Shown: one piece after another, positions 1 to 7,532 of the stretch
How the letters are laid out: each line of letters begins with the position of its first letter
Numbering within the stretch: position 1 is the first letter of the stretch
Source: JAJPXC01 sp964628905
GTDB taxonomy: Bacteria; Bacteroidota; Bacteroidia; Bacteroidales; Muribaculaceae
Assembly (NCBI GenBank): GCA_964628905.1
Contig: CAZVNS010000024.1
Coordinates: forward strand, 1 to 30,220
DNA: 30,220 bases
Reading direction: 5' to 3'
Position numbers and translations under genes: made by a program
Notes under the pieces: model-generated
What the model was told of the DNA's origin: nothing
Database searches by the model: none
The model's input: the letters and a program-made list of their open reading frames with translations, nothing else

Positions 1-133
1 ACATCCATATTCATAAATTTTCAACACAGGGATTTGTATGTGACCCCAAATTTCGGAGATTTGCTTAAATCGAAAATTACAATAATTTCGTGGCTGATGC
101 CGTATTTTTAACACGGCAAAAGGGGGAATGCAG

Positions 134-192
134 TAACCGAACGAGGGTGTGTCGCAATCCCATGCCGGGATTATGACACACCCTGTCGGTTA
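134..192 (-). terminator. Large three-part hairpin downstream of recQ
   Basis: This nested inverted repeat lies just past the recQ stop. The outer arms are TAACCGA/TCGGTTA (134-140 and 186-192), the middle arms GGGTGTGTC/GACACACCC (145-153 and 175-183) and the inner arms AATCCC/GGGATT (156-161 and 167-172). It would fold into a strong stem. There is no T-run directly after it in the minus direction, so calling it the recQ terminator is inference; it could instead be a small interspersed repeat. A smaller GCCGT/ACGGC stem lies further out at 99-117. Confidence 0.5.
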
Positions 193-208
193 ATAGTATT
201 AAAACAAT

Positions 209-2395
209 TTAGTTGCCTAACTCCGAGAGGAACTGGATGCGCACAAGGCGGATTTCCTCCTCGGTGAAGTCATCGCCAAGTTCCTCAATGGCAAGATTGA
301 TGGCGTCGCTCTCGCTTTCGCGGAAGTAGTCGTAGATGTCGTCGCGGTGGTCGTCGTCCATGATCTCACGGATGAAGTAGTCGATGTTGATCTTGGTGCC
401 GGAGTAGACGATGGCCTCGACCTCGTCGAGAAGTTCGTCAAATTCAAGTCCCTTCGACTCAGCCAGTTCGTCGAGGGCAATCTTGCGGTCGATGGCCTGG
501 ATGAGCGATATCTTGAGTTTGCTCTTGTTGGCAACAGAGCGCACGCGCAGGTCTTCGGGGCGTTCTATCTCATTCTCTTCCACGTGGGCTTTGATCACAT
601 TGACGAATTCCTCGCCATAGCGTTTCACCTTACCGGCCCCCACCCCGGTGATATTCTGAAGTTCTTCGAGGGTGATGGGGTAAGTGGTAGCCATCGCTTC
701 GAGTGAGGGGTCCTGGAACACAATATATGGAGGGAGATTAAGACGTTTGGCGATTTTGCGCCGCAAGTCTTTGAGTATAGAGTAGAGCTCGGGGTCGACG
801 GCACACGATGCGCCCCCCTTTATCGGCTCTTCTTCGAGATCGTTGTCAAATTCCAAATCCTCTACTATTGTAAATGATTGAGGGTTGGCGAGATACTCCA
901 CGCCCTTGGGAGTGAGGCGTATCAGGCCGTAGTTTTCGATGTCGCGCTCAAGATATCCGGCTATAATAGCCTGTCGTATCACGGCGTTGAGAAATTTCTC
1001 GGTGCGGTGCTGTGCGCAGCCAAACACTTCGAGCTGATCCTGATTGTAGGATTGGATTACGGAGTTGGTGCGTCCCATCATCACGTTGACGATATGGTCG
1101 ACCTTGAACTTCTCTTTGAGGGCTGTGACTGTCTCAATGGCGCCACAGAGTTCATCGCGTGCCTCTACACGCTTGCGGGGGTGGCGGCAGTTGTCGCAGT
1201 TGCCGCAATGATCATCGGGGAACTCCTCGCCGAAGTAATGGAGCAGCGACTTGCGGCGGCATACCGACGACTCGGCATACGAAGCCGTCTCAAGCAGCAG
1301 TTGCTTGCCTATCTCCTGCTCGGCTATAGGCTTGCCCTGCATGAATTTCTCCATCTTCTGGAGGTCCTTGGCTGCGTAGAAGGTAATGCACTGACCTTCG
1401 CCTCCATCGCGACCGGCTCGACCGGTCTCCTGATAATACCCTTCGAGAGATTTTGGCATATCATAATGTATCACAAACCTCACGTCGGGCTTGTCAATGC
1501 CCATGCCGAAGGCTATGGTGGCTACTATCACATCGACCTCCTCGAGCAGGAACGCGTCCTGATTGCGGGTGCGGGTGGCGCTATCCATGCCGGCGTGGTA
1601 TGGCAGCGCCTTGATGGAGTTGACTTGCAGCATCTCGGCCAGCTCTTCCACCTTCTTGCGCGACAGGCAGTAAATGATGCCCGACTTGCTGGCATTATTC
1701 TTGATAAACTTTATGATATCTTTGTCGATCGACGCCGTCTTGGGACGCACTTCATAGTAGAGGTTGGGGCGGTTGAACGATGACTTATATACCACGGCAT
1801 CCTGCATGGCAAGATTTTTCTGTATATCGTGCTGCACCTTTGGCGTGGCGGTGGCAGTGAGCGCAATCACGGGGCGTTTGCCTATCTCATTGATCAACGG
1901 ACGTATGCGACGATACTCCGGGCGGAAGTCATGTCCCCACTCCGATATGCAATGAGCTTCGTCAACCGCATAAAACGATATCGGCACTTGCTTGAGGAAG
2001 TCGACATTCTCCTCCTTGGTCAATGATTCAGGTGCAACGTATAGCAGCTTGGTTTTGCCCGAAGCGATATCCTCCTTCACCTGGTCGATCGCTGTCTTGT
2101 TGAGCGACGAGTTGAGGAAGTGGGCGATATTGTCGTCGGAGCTGAAATTGCGCATTGCGTCGACCTGATTTTTCATCAAGGCGATAAGGGGTGAAATCAC
2201 GATGGCCGTACCCTCCATCATCAACGATGGTAGCTGATAGCAAAGCGACTTGCCTCCTCCGGTAGGCATCAACACAAACACATCGCGCCCTTCAAGCAGC
2301 GAGGTCATGATGGCCTCTTGATTGCCTTTGAACTTCTCGAAACCAAAGTTTTGCTTGAGCGCTTCAGTTAACTGTTGTGATATCGGCGTTGACAT
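209..2395 (-). CDS. recQ: ATP-dependent DNA helicase RecQ
   Basis: RecQ is a 3'-5' DNA helicase that acts in recombination and at stalled forks. The 728-residue product has the helicase core with Walker A PTGGGKS at residues 44-50 and the DEAH box at 145-148 followed by the RecQ-typical CISEWGHDFRPEYR. The second RecA-like lobe carries the motif VI-type QETGRAGRDG. A zinc-binding RQC segment follows, with cysteines in CRRKSLLHYFG and CGNCDNC, then an HRDC domain around residues 530-620 (DPSLEAMATTYP, ITGVGAGKVKRYG). An acidic helical tail of about 100 residues makes it longer than E. coli RecQ, as is usual in Bacteroidales. It starts 24 bp after the clpX stop, so it is probably the last gene of a clpP-clpX-recQ transcript. 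No disruption is visible. Confidence 0.96.
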   Translation of the reverse strand: MSTPISQQLTEALKQNFGFEKFKGNQEAIMTSLLEGRDVFVLMPTGGGKSLCYQLPSLMMEGTAIVISPLIALMKNQVDAMRNFSSDDNIAHFLNSSLNKTAIDQVKEDIASGKTKLLYVAPESLTKEENVDFLKQVPISFYAVDEAHCISEWGHDFRPEYRRIRPLINEIGKRPVIALTATATPKVQHDIQKNLAMQDAVVYKSSFNRPNLYYEVRPKTASIDKDIIKFIKNNASKSGIIYCLSRKKVEELAEMLQVNSIKALPYHAGMDSATRTRNQDAFLLEEVDVIVATIAFGMGIDKPDVRFVIHYDMPKSLEGYYQETGRAGRDGGEGQCITFYAAKDLQKMEKFMQGKPIAEQEIGKQLLLETASYAESSVCRRKSLLHYFGEEFPDDHCGNCDNCRHPRKRVEARDELCGAIETVTALKEKFKVDHIVNVMMGRTNSVIQSYNQDQLEVFGCAQHRTEKFLNAVIRQAIIAGYLERDIENYGLIRLTPKGVEYLANPQSFTIVEDLEFDNDLEEEPIKGGASCAVDPELYSILKDLRRKIAKRLNLPPYIVFQDPSLEAMATTYPITLEELQNITGVGAGKVKRYGEEFVNVIKAHVEENEIERPEDLRVRSVANKSKLKISLIQAIDRKIALDELAESKGLEFDELLDEVEAIVYSGTKINIDYFIREIMDDDHRDDIYDYFRESESDAINLAIEELGDDFTEEEIRLVRIQFLSELGN

Positions 2396-2419
2396 GGCAG
2401 TTGGTTGATATGTGTTTGG

Positions 2420-3664
2420 TTATAGTTTATCGAAATGAGACTTTGCTAATTGCTTTTCTGCGAATTCACGGGTCACCCTGAAGCTCTTCTTGCGGGTGGA
2501 GGGGAGTTCGTACATCGGATCCATCATGATTGACTCTACGATGGAGCGCAGTCCGCGGGCACCGAGTTTGAACTCTATAGCTTTATCGACCACATAGTCG
2601 AGGGCATCGTCAACAAACTCGAGCTTCACGCCATCCATCTCAAATAGTTTCTTATACTGGCGAGTGATGGCGTTTTTGGGCTCCACTAGTATGCGCCGTA
2701 GGGCGTCACGGTCGAGCGGGTCGAGATGTGTGAGTATCGGGAGTCGGCCTATGATCTCAGGGATTAGGCCAAACGACTTGAGGTCTTGAGGAGCAACGTA
2801 TTCCAGATAGTTCTCGCGCTCGATATGCTGCCGCTTGGTGTCGGTGGCATATCCTACCACATGGGTGTTAAGGCGATGGGCAATTTTACGCTCAATACCG
2901 TCGAAGGCTCCTCCGCAGATGAAGAGTATGTTCTTGGTATCCACCGGTATCATGCGCTGCTCGGGGTGCTTGCGACCACCCTGCGGCGGCACGTTGACCA
3001 CAGAGCCTTCGAGGAGTTTCAGCAGACCCTGTTGCACACCCTCTCCACTCACATCACGGGTGATCGAGGGGTTATCCCCCTTGCGCGCAATTTTATCGAT
3101 TTCGTCGATGAACACAATGCCCTTTTGGGCGAGCTCAACGTCGTAATCAGCGACTTGAAGCAGACGTGTTAACAGCGACTCTATATCCTCACCCACATAT
3201 CCGGCCTCGGTGAGCACAGTGGCGTCGACTATAGTGAATGGCACTTTGAGCATCCTTGCTATAGTTTTAGCCAGCAGCGTCTTACCAGTGCCGGTGGGCC
3301 CAACGAGGATGATGTTGCTCTTCTCGATGTCAACATCGTCGTCGGCGTGCTGGGCCAGGCGCTTATAGTGGTTGTAAACGGCCACCGAGAGATACTTCTT
3401 GGCATCCTCCTGACCGATTACATACTGATTGAGCTCCTCGTGGATCTGGCGGGGGGTGGGAATTTCGCTCAGGTCAAACCCGGAGTTGTCGTCTATTCCC
3501 TGCTCGTTGTGATAATGTGTAAGCATCTGGTGCACTTGTTCCACACACTCCACGCATATATACCCTTTGCCAAGAGCCGAAGGTATCAGCGCCTCCGACA
3601 TGCTTGCCGGTCGTCCGCAGAATGAGCACGTTTGCTCTCCGTTGGATGTCGTCTTCTTAGCCAT
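2420..3664 (-). CDS. clpX: ATP-dependent Clp protease ATP-binding subunit ClpX
   Basis: ClpX is the AAA+ unfoldase that selects and threads substrates into ClpP. The 414-residue protein has the N-terminal zinc domain (Cys13, Cys16, Cys37, Cys40), Walker A GPTGTGKT at 122-129, the pore-loop GYVGED at about 156-161 and the Walker B segment FIDEID at about 185-190. A sensor/arginine-finger region follows (LIPEIIGRLP) and the ClpB-D2-like C-terminal domain (LGARGLRSIVE). The loop that docks ClpP reads VGY where E. coli has IGF, a conservative change. Length matches the family. The leader contains an 18-bp tandem repeat (see 3707-3742). clpP lies 88 bp upstream on the same strand, so the two are probably co-transcribed. 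Confidence 0.97.
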   Translation of the reverse strand: MAKKTTSNGEQTCSFCGRPASMSEALIPSALGKGYICVECVEQVHQMLTHYHNEQGIDDNSGFDLSEIPTPRQIHEELNQYVIGQEDAKKYLSVAVYNHYKRLAQHADDDVDIEKSNIILVGPTGTGKTLLAKTIARMLKVPFTIVDATVLTEAGYVGEDIESLLTRLLQVADYDVELAQKGIVFIDEIDKIARKGDNPSITRDVSGEGVQQGLLKLLEGSVVNVPPQGGRKHPEQRMIPVDTKNILFICGGAFDGIERKIAHRLNTHVVGYATDTKRQHIERENYLEYVAPQDLKSFGLIPEIIGRLPILTHLDPLDRDALRRILVEPKNAITRQYKKLFEMDGVKLEFVDDALDYVVDKAIEFKLGARGLRSIVESIMMDPMYELPSTRKKSFRVTREFAEKQLAKSHFDKL

Positions 3665-3706
3665 TCTGGTGTTTTGAGTTTTTGAGTTGTAAGGTGGCGA
3701 GTTTAC

Positions 3707-3742
3707 GGTCGTTAAGGACTTTAAGGTCGTTAAGGACTTTTA
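3707..3742 (-). repeat. 18-bp tandem repeat in the clpX leader
   Basis: Two adjacent copies of GGTCGTTAAGGACTTTAA (3707-3724, and 3725 onward with one extra T) lie in the 88-bp gap between clpP and clpX. On the coding strand the unit reads as A/C-rich CTTAACGACC-type sequence. A near-identical 16-mer occurs at 22561-22576 upstream of ssb, and a 14-mer of the same leader (AGTTTTTGAGTTGT, 3677-3690) recurs in the MFS transporter leader at 17846-17859. Function is unknown; it may set translation efficiency or be a slippage-prone spacer. Confidence 0.75.
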
Positions 3743-3752
3743 AACCTCACTA

Positions 3753-4445
3753 TTAGTGTTTCATCTTCACGAGCACCTGATCAATCATGCCGTAATCCTT
3801 GGCCTCCTCGGCAGTCATCCAGTAGTCGCGGTCAGAGTCGCGCTCCACCCTCTCCAGAGGCTGTCCGGAGTGGTCGGAGATGATGGTATATAGCTCTTTC
3901 TTGAGTTTAAGTATCTCACGGGCAGTAATCTCGATGTCTGAAGCTTGACCCTGAGCGCCACCCATAGGCTGATGTATCATCACGCGTGAGTGCTTGAGGG
4001 CGAAGCGCTTGCCAGCCGTACCTGACACGAGCAGCACGGCTGCCATCGAGGCCGCCATACCGGTGCATATAGTGGCAACGTCCGACGATATGTACTGCAT
4101 GGTGTCATAAATTCCTAATCCGGCATAGACCGACCCACCGGGCGAGTTGATGTAGATCGACACATCCTTGCCGGGATCGGCAGAGTCGAGGTAGAGCAGC
4201 TGAGCCTGGATCACATTGGCGGTATAGTCGTTGACGTCAGTGCCGAGGAAGATGATGCGGTCCATCATCAGGCGTGAGAACACGTCCATCTGCGCCACGT
4301 TGAGCTGACGCTCCTCAATGATAGTGGGGCTGATGTAGCTCGAGAGGATTTGTCCATTGGTCTGGCTGGTGTACTGGTCAAGAGCCAAGCCGTTCATGCC
4401 TAAGTGGCCTACGGCAAATTTGCGGAAGTCGCTTGTGTTGTTCAT
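3753..4445 (-). CDS. clpP: ATP-dependent Clp protease proteolytic subunit ClpP
   Basis: ClpP is the serine peptidase that forms the tetradecameric degradation chamber with ClpX. The 230-residue product has the catalytic serine in GMAASMAA (Ser133) and the catalytic histidine in VMIHQPMGGAQG (His158). The aspartate lies in the conserved ERDSDRDYWM segment, about residues 203-207. The substrate-side strand INSPGGSV is at about 100-106. An N-terminal extension of about 40 residues precedes the core and may be a propeptide. The next genes are clpX and recQ on the same strand. Its own promoter is visible at 4544-4574, about 100 bp upstream, so clpPX can be transcribed independently of tig, which ends in a terminator. 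Confidence 0.97.
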   Translation of the reverse strand: MNNTSDFRKFAVGHLGMNGLALDQYTSQTNGQILSSYISPTIIEERQLNVAQMDVFSRLMMDRIIFLGTDVNDYTANVIQAQLLYLDSADPGKDVSIYINSPGGSVYAGLGIYDTMQYISSDVATICTGMAASMAAVLLVSGTAGKRFALKHSRVMIHQPMGGAQGQASDIEITAREILKLKKELYTIISDHSGQPLERVERDSDRDYWMTAEEAKDYGMIDQVLVKMKH

Positions 4446-4543
4446 ATATCTATTATTGCTTTTTTGTTTAAAAATAGGGTTTTCCTTTAGCCGGATGGCA
4501 GCTTTCGACCAGCCGGCGTCAGGTTACATAGCATTTCTTATTC

Positions 4544-4574
4544 CAAAATTAGCAAATAAGCAAATCATCTGCAA
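4544..4574 (-). promoter_or_regulatory. Promoter of clpP (Bacteroidota type)
   Basis: On the minus strand there is a -33 TTG (4574-4572), exactly 20 nt, then a -7 box TAATTTTG (4551-4544), matching TTG-N20-TAnnTTTG. Transcription would give a leader of roughly 90 nt containing a GCCGG/CCGGC stem (around 4492-4525). It lies between the clpP start and the right end of the IS66 remnant, so it survived the insertion. Confidence 0.75.
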
Positions 4575-4601
4575 CTTTTTTAATTATTTTATCAATTAAA
4601 A

Positions 4602-5108
4602 GTAAGCGTCCAAGCGCTATTGGACATGATTGCAAATTGCGGTGGCAGTGGCTGTTAGCCTCTGTCCATGATTTTATTTTCTATAAAAAATTAGTATTTG
4701 TTAACGCTTAGTCCCATGTTCATGGGGAGCATGCTGGCGTAGTCAGTGCAGCCGCGCACGATTTTTGCGGACACTTTGCTGAAGTATTCACTGACGGAGA
4801 CCTTCATCAGCTTGCATGTCGAGATGAGGGTGTGGTAGACCGCCGAGATGTTTGCCATCCGGTCTGATCCGTAGTTCCGGGAGTTCTTCCTCTCGTTGAC
4901 CAATGGTTTCATGAACCGTTCGGCTATGTTGTTGTCGATTGAGTATCGGCCGTTGTTCCGGTAGGCCATTATCTGTTTCCAAAATGAATCGAGATAATCA
5001 ACTGCTTTTTGCAACAACCCGCTCATCGGTGTGTGGCCTTCGGCCTTCATGGCGTCTATCTTGCTCCGAAGCTTTATGATGATTTCATTTGCAGATGCTC
5101 CCGATGGC
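4602..5108 (-). mobile_element. IS66-family remnant, right end retained
   Basis: The segment holds the C-terminal third of an IS66 transposase and, beyond its stop, a terminal sequence beginning GTAAGCG at 4602, the start typical of IS66-family inverted repeats. About 90 bp separate the transposase stop and this end. The left part of the element (tnpA, tnpB and most of tnpC) is missing; the interior breakpoint lies close to the tig terminator at about 5105-5112. It is therefore immobile by itself. Confidence 0.7.
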
Positions 5109-5134
5109 AGACAAAAATGTCGCAGCCCGCGCAT
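4691..5134 (-). pseudogene. IS66-family transposase TnpC, C-terminal fragment
   Basis: The open frame covers 147 codons, but only the part from about residue 12 onward looks like transposase. The first codons run through the tig terminator stem and are chance reading. Diagnostic segments are YSIDNNIAERFMKPL, which carries the catalytic-region glutamate pattern of IS66 DDE transposases (IDNNxxE), and NERKNSRNYGSDRMANISAVYHTLISTCKLM, the usual C-terminal block. A full TnpC is about 500 residues, so roughly two thirds is gone, with no start of its own. Probably not expressed. Confidence 0.8.
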
Positions 5135-5149
5135 CTTGGGGGCTGCGAC
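5113..5149 (-). terminator. Rho-independent terminator of tig
   Basis: Perfect 10-bp arms GTCGCAGCCC (5119-5128) and GGGCTGCGAC (5140-5149) enclose an 11-nt loop and, in the minus direction, are followed by ATTTTTGT (5120-5113). It starts about 22 bp after the tig stop. It separates tig from clpP and marks the edge of the IS66 remnant. Confidence 0.85.
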
Positions 5150-5171
5150 AAATATCTATTAGAAGTGTTGT

Positions 5172-6542
5172 TTACTCTGCCGCCTCAGGATTGGCCAGAC
5201 GCTTGAGCTCGTCGAGTGTCACGTTTTTCTTGTCGAGATTAACCTTGGCTTGGATGATGCGGAACAGCTTGATGTCGCCTACCTGCTCAACAAGGCGCGG
5301 ACGGTAGTTCTTGTCGGCAAGGATATTCTTGGCAAATCGGGTGATGGTGTCGTCGTCCATGTTGGTCATGCCATACTGGGCGAACTGCTGGCGTGCGATG
5401 TTCTTGGCCAGTGCGAGCAGGTCGTCCTCCTCAATCTTCATATCGTTGGTCTCGGCGATGTGCTCGCGGATGAGCTGCCACTTGATGCCGGGGATCATGC
5501 CGTCAAAGTCCTTCTCAAGCTCCTCCATGGTCAGCTTGGGATTGCGGGTCAGGAGCCACTTCTTGAGGAACTCGGTGGGGAGCTGCATCGAGTCGCCATA
5601 TTTCTCCATCAATACGCGCTGGGCATCGTTGCGGAACATTATCTCGCTGTTCGGGGCCAGGCTTTGGGCGATCATCTCGCGGAGGGCCTTGTTGTACTCA
5701 TCCTCGTTGTGCACCTTGTCAGGGCCGAACACATCTTTATAATATTCCTCACCAAGTTCGGCGAGTTTCACTGCGATAATCTCTGAGATAGCCATCTCGA
5801 AGTCGGCCTTGACATCGGCTGCAACTTCCCTCTCGAGGTGGAGCATCGAAGCCATCTCGGCGTCGTTGCCGTCGCATGTCTTCCAGGGGTTGAACACCAC
5901 CTTGTCGCCCACCTTCTTGCCGAGGAACAGGGCTGCCTGCTCTTTGTCCTTGAAGAACATAGGAGCTACGATACCATCCATCACCTGGATAGCATCCTCA
6001 CCCTCCTTGATCGAGCCATCGGCGTTGAGCTCCATGATAGCGCCCTTCACCAGCGCCTTCTCATCAACTTCCTCGCCCGGAACCTGTGCACCGAAGCGCT
6101 CGCGCAGACCACGATCCTGCTCTTCTACCATCTCCTTGCTCACCTTGATGGTGTAGTAAGGCACGGTGATGTCATTGGTCAGGTCGATGTTGAGCTCGGG
6201 AGCAAGTCCAATTTCGTATTGGAAGGTATAGTCCTTATCGTCGAGGTTGATTTCCTTCACCTCTACGGGTATGGGCTGACCAAGCACGTTGATTTTATTG
6301 TCCTGAAGATATTTGATAGCGGCATCAGCGGCTTCGTGGTTGATCACGTCGCTCTTCATCTGACGTCCGAAGCGACGACGGAGCTGATCGATTGACACAT
6401 GCCCCTTGCGGAAGCCGGGGATAGTGTGTGTACGGCCAAATTCTTTCAACTCTTGAGTCACCTTGTCTTGATAGTCAGACTCCTGGATGGCCACATTGAG
6501 GATGGCGGCGTTGTCGCTTGTTTTTTCGAGTGTAACGTTCAT
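5172..6542 (-). CDS. tig: Trigger factor (ribosome-associated chaperone)
   Basis: Trigger factor binds at the ribosome exit tunnel and shields nascent chains. The 456-residue length fits the family. The N-terminal ribosome-binding domain carries GFRKGHVSIDQLRRRFG (the GFRKGxxP signature with Ser where many have Pro) at about residues 43-60. A divergent PPIase-like middle domain follows, then a long helical C-terminal chaperone domain rich in charged residues. As in other Bacteroidota the middle domain is not obviously a canonical FKBP fold, so prolyl isomerase activity is uncertain. The promoter at 6621-6651 and a leader stem-loop lie upstream, the terminator at 5113-5149 downstream. The usual neighbours clpP, clpX and recQ follow after the IS66 scar. 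Confidence 0.93.
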   Translation of the reverse strand: MNVTLEKTSDNAAILNVAIQESDYQDKVTQELKEFGRTHTIPGFRKGHVSIDQLRRRFGRQMKSDVINHEAADAAIKYLQDNKINVLGQPIPVEVKEINLDDKDYTFQYEIGLAPELNIDLTNDITVPYYTIKVSKEMVEEQDRGLRERFGAQVPGEEVDEKALVKGAIMELNADGSIKEGEDAIQVMDGIVAPMFFKDKEQAALFLGKKVGDKVVFNPWKTCDGNDAEMASMLHLEREVAADVKADFEMAISEIIAVKLAELGEEYYKDVFGPDKVHNEDEYNKALREMIAQSLAPNSEIMFRNDAQRVLMEKYGDSMQLPTEFLKKWLLTRNPKLTMEELEKDFDGMIPGIKWQLIREHIAETNDMKIEEDDLLALAKNIARQQFAQYGMTNMDDDTITRFAKNILADKNYRPRLVEQVGDIKLFRIIQAKVNLDKKNVTLDELKRLANPEAAE

Positions 6543-6587
6543 TTTTGGTTATTCGTTTTTCATTAAGATAAATCTTAGCATTACTCA

Positions 6588-6612
6588 TTGCCGGGCATAC
6601 CTTGCCCCGCAA
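6588..6612 (-). other. Stem-loop in the tig leader
   Basis: TTGCCGGGCA (6588-6597) and TGCCCCGCAA (6603-6612) form a 10-bp stem with one internal mismatch and a 5-nt loop, located inside the predicted tig 5' untranslated region. It could protect the transcript or regulate initiation; no T-run follows it, so it is not a standard terminator. Confidence 0.5.
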
Positions 6613-6620
6613 TAGTCATG

Positions 6621-6651
6621 CAAAGTTAATTCTAATAATTTTATCTCACAA
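6621..6651 (-). promoter_or_regulatory. Promoter of tig (Bacteroidota type)
   Basis: On the minus strand TTG (6651-6649), exactly 20 nt, then TAACTTTG (6628-6621). The TTG is the leucine codon next to the stop of the decayed ion-channel gene, so this promoter overlaps that gene's 3' end by a few bases. The predicted leader is about 70 nt. Confidence 0.78.
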
Positions 6652-7100
6652 CACTTCGGAGCTTATTTTTGCTTTATCATCCTCATGCTTGTGCTCCTCC
6701 TCCTCTATCGATGCCAGACAGTTGTTGATCACCGCACCGGTCACCAAGTTGAGCAATAGCAGGGCGGCGATGATAAACCATGTCACATGGAATACCGTGA
6801 TTGCGGTTGGTGTGACGTGTATCAAATCCAGGCGCGATGCAGTCACCAGATTGTAGCGCAAGTCGGTCCAATCCCCTCCGTTCATGGCCCTGAACAGCGT
6901 GAAAAAAGCCTCATCGATAGACCCGTATGGGTCAGGGGAATTTACCGGTGAATGGGGTGCCCCTCGCGCATCAATGTCTCATAGTTGGCAAGCTCCTGCC
7001 CACTTAAAGTCGCCGGGTCAGGCAGTCTGAACATGGTCACGCCTGCCACCGCAAACAGATACAGGAAAATCACAAACAACAAGCCGTTATATATCATCGA
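6646..7100 (-). pseudogene. Ion-channel family gene, 3' part only, frameshifted and cut by an IS
   Basis: Reading leftward from 7097, the first segment encodes a membrane helix (LLFVIFLYLFAVAGVTMF) like S5 of voltage-gated-type cation channels, then a loop ending at TAA (6944-6942). The frame two nucleotides over resumes with SPDPYGSIDEAFFTLFRAMNG and GDWTDLRYNL, the pore-helix and selectivity region. It continues into a final S6-like helix (VFHVTWFIIAALLLLNLVTGAVINN) and a charged tail ending at 6646. The shift near 6940-6945 is most simply a one-base loss. The S1-S4 part is absent because an IS5-like end starts at 7101. Without its 5' end and with a shift in the pore loop it cannot make a channel. 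The family call is from recognition of the pore/S6 pattern. Confidence 0.75.
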
Positions 7101-7486
7101 GGGGACTTCTATAAATTAAGCGATTGTAAATCAGAGAAATAATTCGTATCTTTGTACAAACCAATACGAATTATGTCTAACAGCAGAAAGTTTCGCAAGA
7201 ATATAGCGTCGGAGTCTCTCTTCGAGAATGAAATGTCAGTGTCTGAACTGATGAAATTGGGCAATCCTTAGGAACAGCTTGATAAGATTGTTGATTTCGA
7301 GGTGTTCCGCACCACCATGGAAGAAGCACTTGTAGACCGCAACCGGAAAAACAATGCCGGTCGCCGGCCTCTCGACCCGGTTTTTGTCTTCAAGTCCCTC
7401 ATACTTCAGCGGCTGTACGGCCTGAGCGATGAGCAGGCCGAGTATCAGATAGCTGACCGTCTGAGCTTCCGCAGTTCCCTTGGGTA
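7101..7486 (+). mobile_element. IS5-like insertion sequence remnant, left end and 5' part of the transposase
   Basis: The element begins with GGGGACTTCTATAAATTAAG at 7101, immediately where the ion-channel reading stops. The first 45 bp match the last 45 bp of the window (30176-30220) at 40 positions. That fixes the boundary, since the bases outside differ. A promoter and the first third of a transposase follow. Homology ends at about 7479-7486, where it fuses to another gene's 5' end. No right end is present, so this copy cannot move by itself. Confidence 0.8.
7124..7154 (+). promoter_or_regulatory. Transposase promoter inside the IS5-like left end
   Basis: TTG (7124-7126), 20 nt, then TATCTTTG (7147-7154), 18 nt before the transposase ATG at 7173. 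The TTG is conserved at the same offset in the second IS end at 30176. This outward-in promoter could also drive downstream sequence. Confidence 0.7.
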
Positions 7487-7487
7487 G
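7173..7487 (+). pseudogene. IS5-family transposase, N-terminal fragment with an in-frame stop
   Basis: From ATG 7173 the frame encodes SNSRKFRKNIASESLFENEM and then meets TAG at 7269-7271 (codon 33). The same frame continues after the stop with EQLDKIVDFEVF, then NAGRRPLDPVFVFKSLILQR and LYGLSDEQAEYQIADRLSFR, the well-known N-terminal block of bacteroidal IS5-type transposases. Reading ends at a second TAG (7485-7487) at the fusion point. The DDE catalytic residues lie further downstream in the family and are missing. It is doubly broken and not functional. Confidence 0.85.
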
Positions 7488-7532
7488 CGCGGTCAATTTC
7501 TGTAAGGTTGATGTTAATTTTGCCTCGTCCAT
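7479..7532 (-). pseudogene. 5' stub of a probable AlbA_2/Schlafen-type ATP-binding protein gene
   Basis: On the minus strand an ATG at 7532 opens MDEAKLTSTLQKLTALPK and then runs into antisense IS sequence. The phrase LTxLPK at this distance from the start is typical of bacteroidal AlbA_2-domain (Schlafen-like, RecG-related) proteins, where ETEWVEFK normally follows. A Bacteroidota -7 box TACTTTTG (7544-7537) lies 4 nt before the ATG, so the transcript would be nearly leaderless; no convincing TTG is found upstream. The fusion lies in shared CCCAAG/CTTGGG microhomology. Only about 18 native codons remain, so the family call is tentative. Confidence 0.45.

Noticed and set aside
878..1783. A 301-codon plus-strand open frame
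   Set aside because: It is antisense to recQ, whose frame shows all helicase motifs; the product has no recognisable pattern.
5250..5786. A 178-codon plus-strand open frame
   Set aside because: Antisense shadow of the trigger factor gene.
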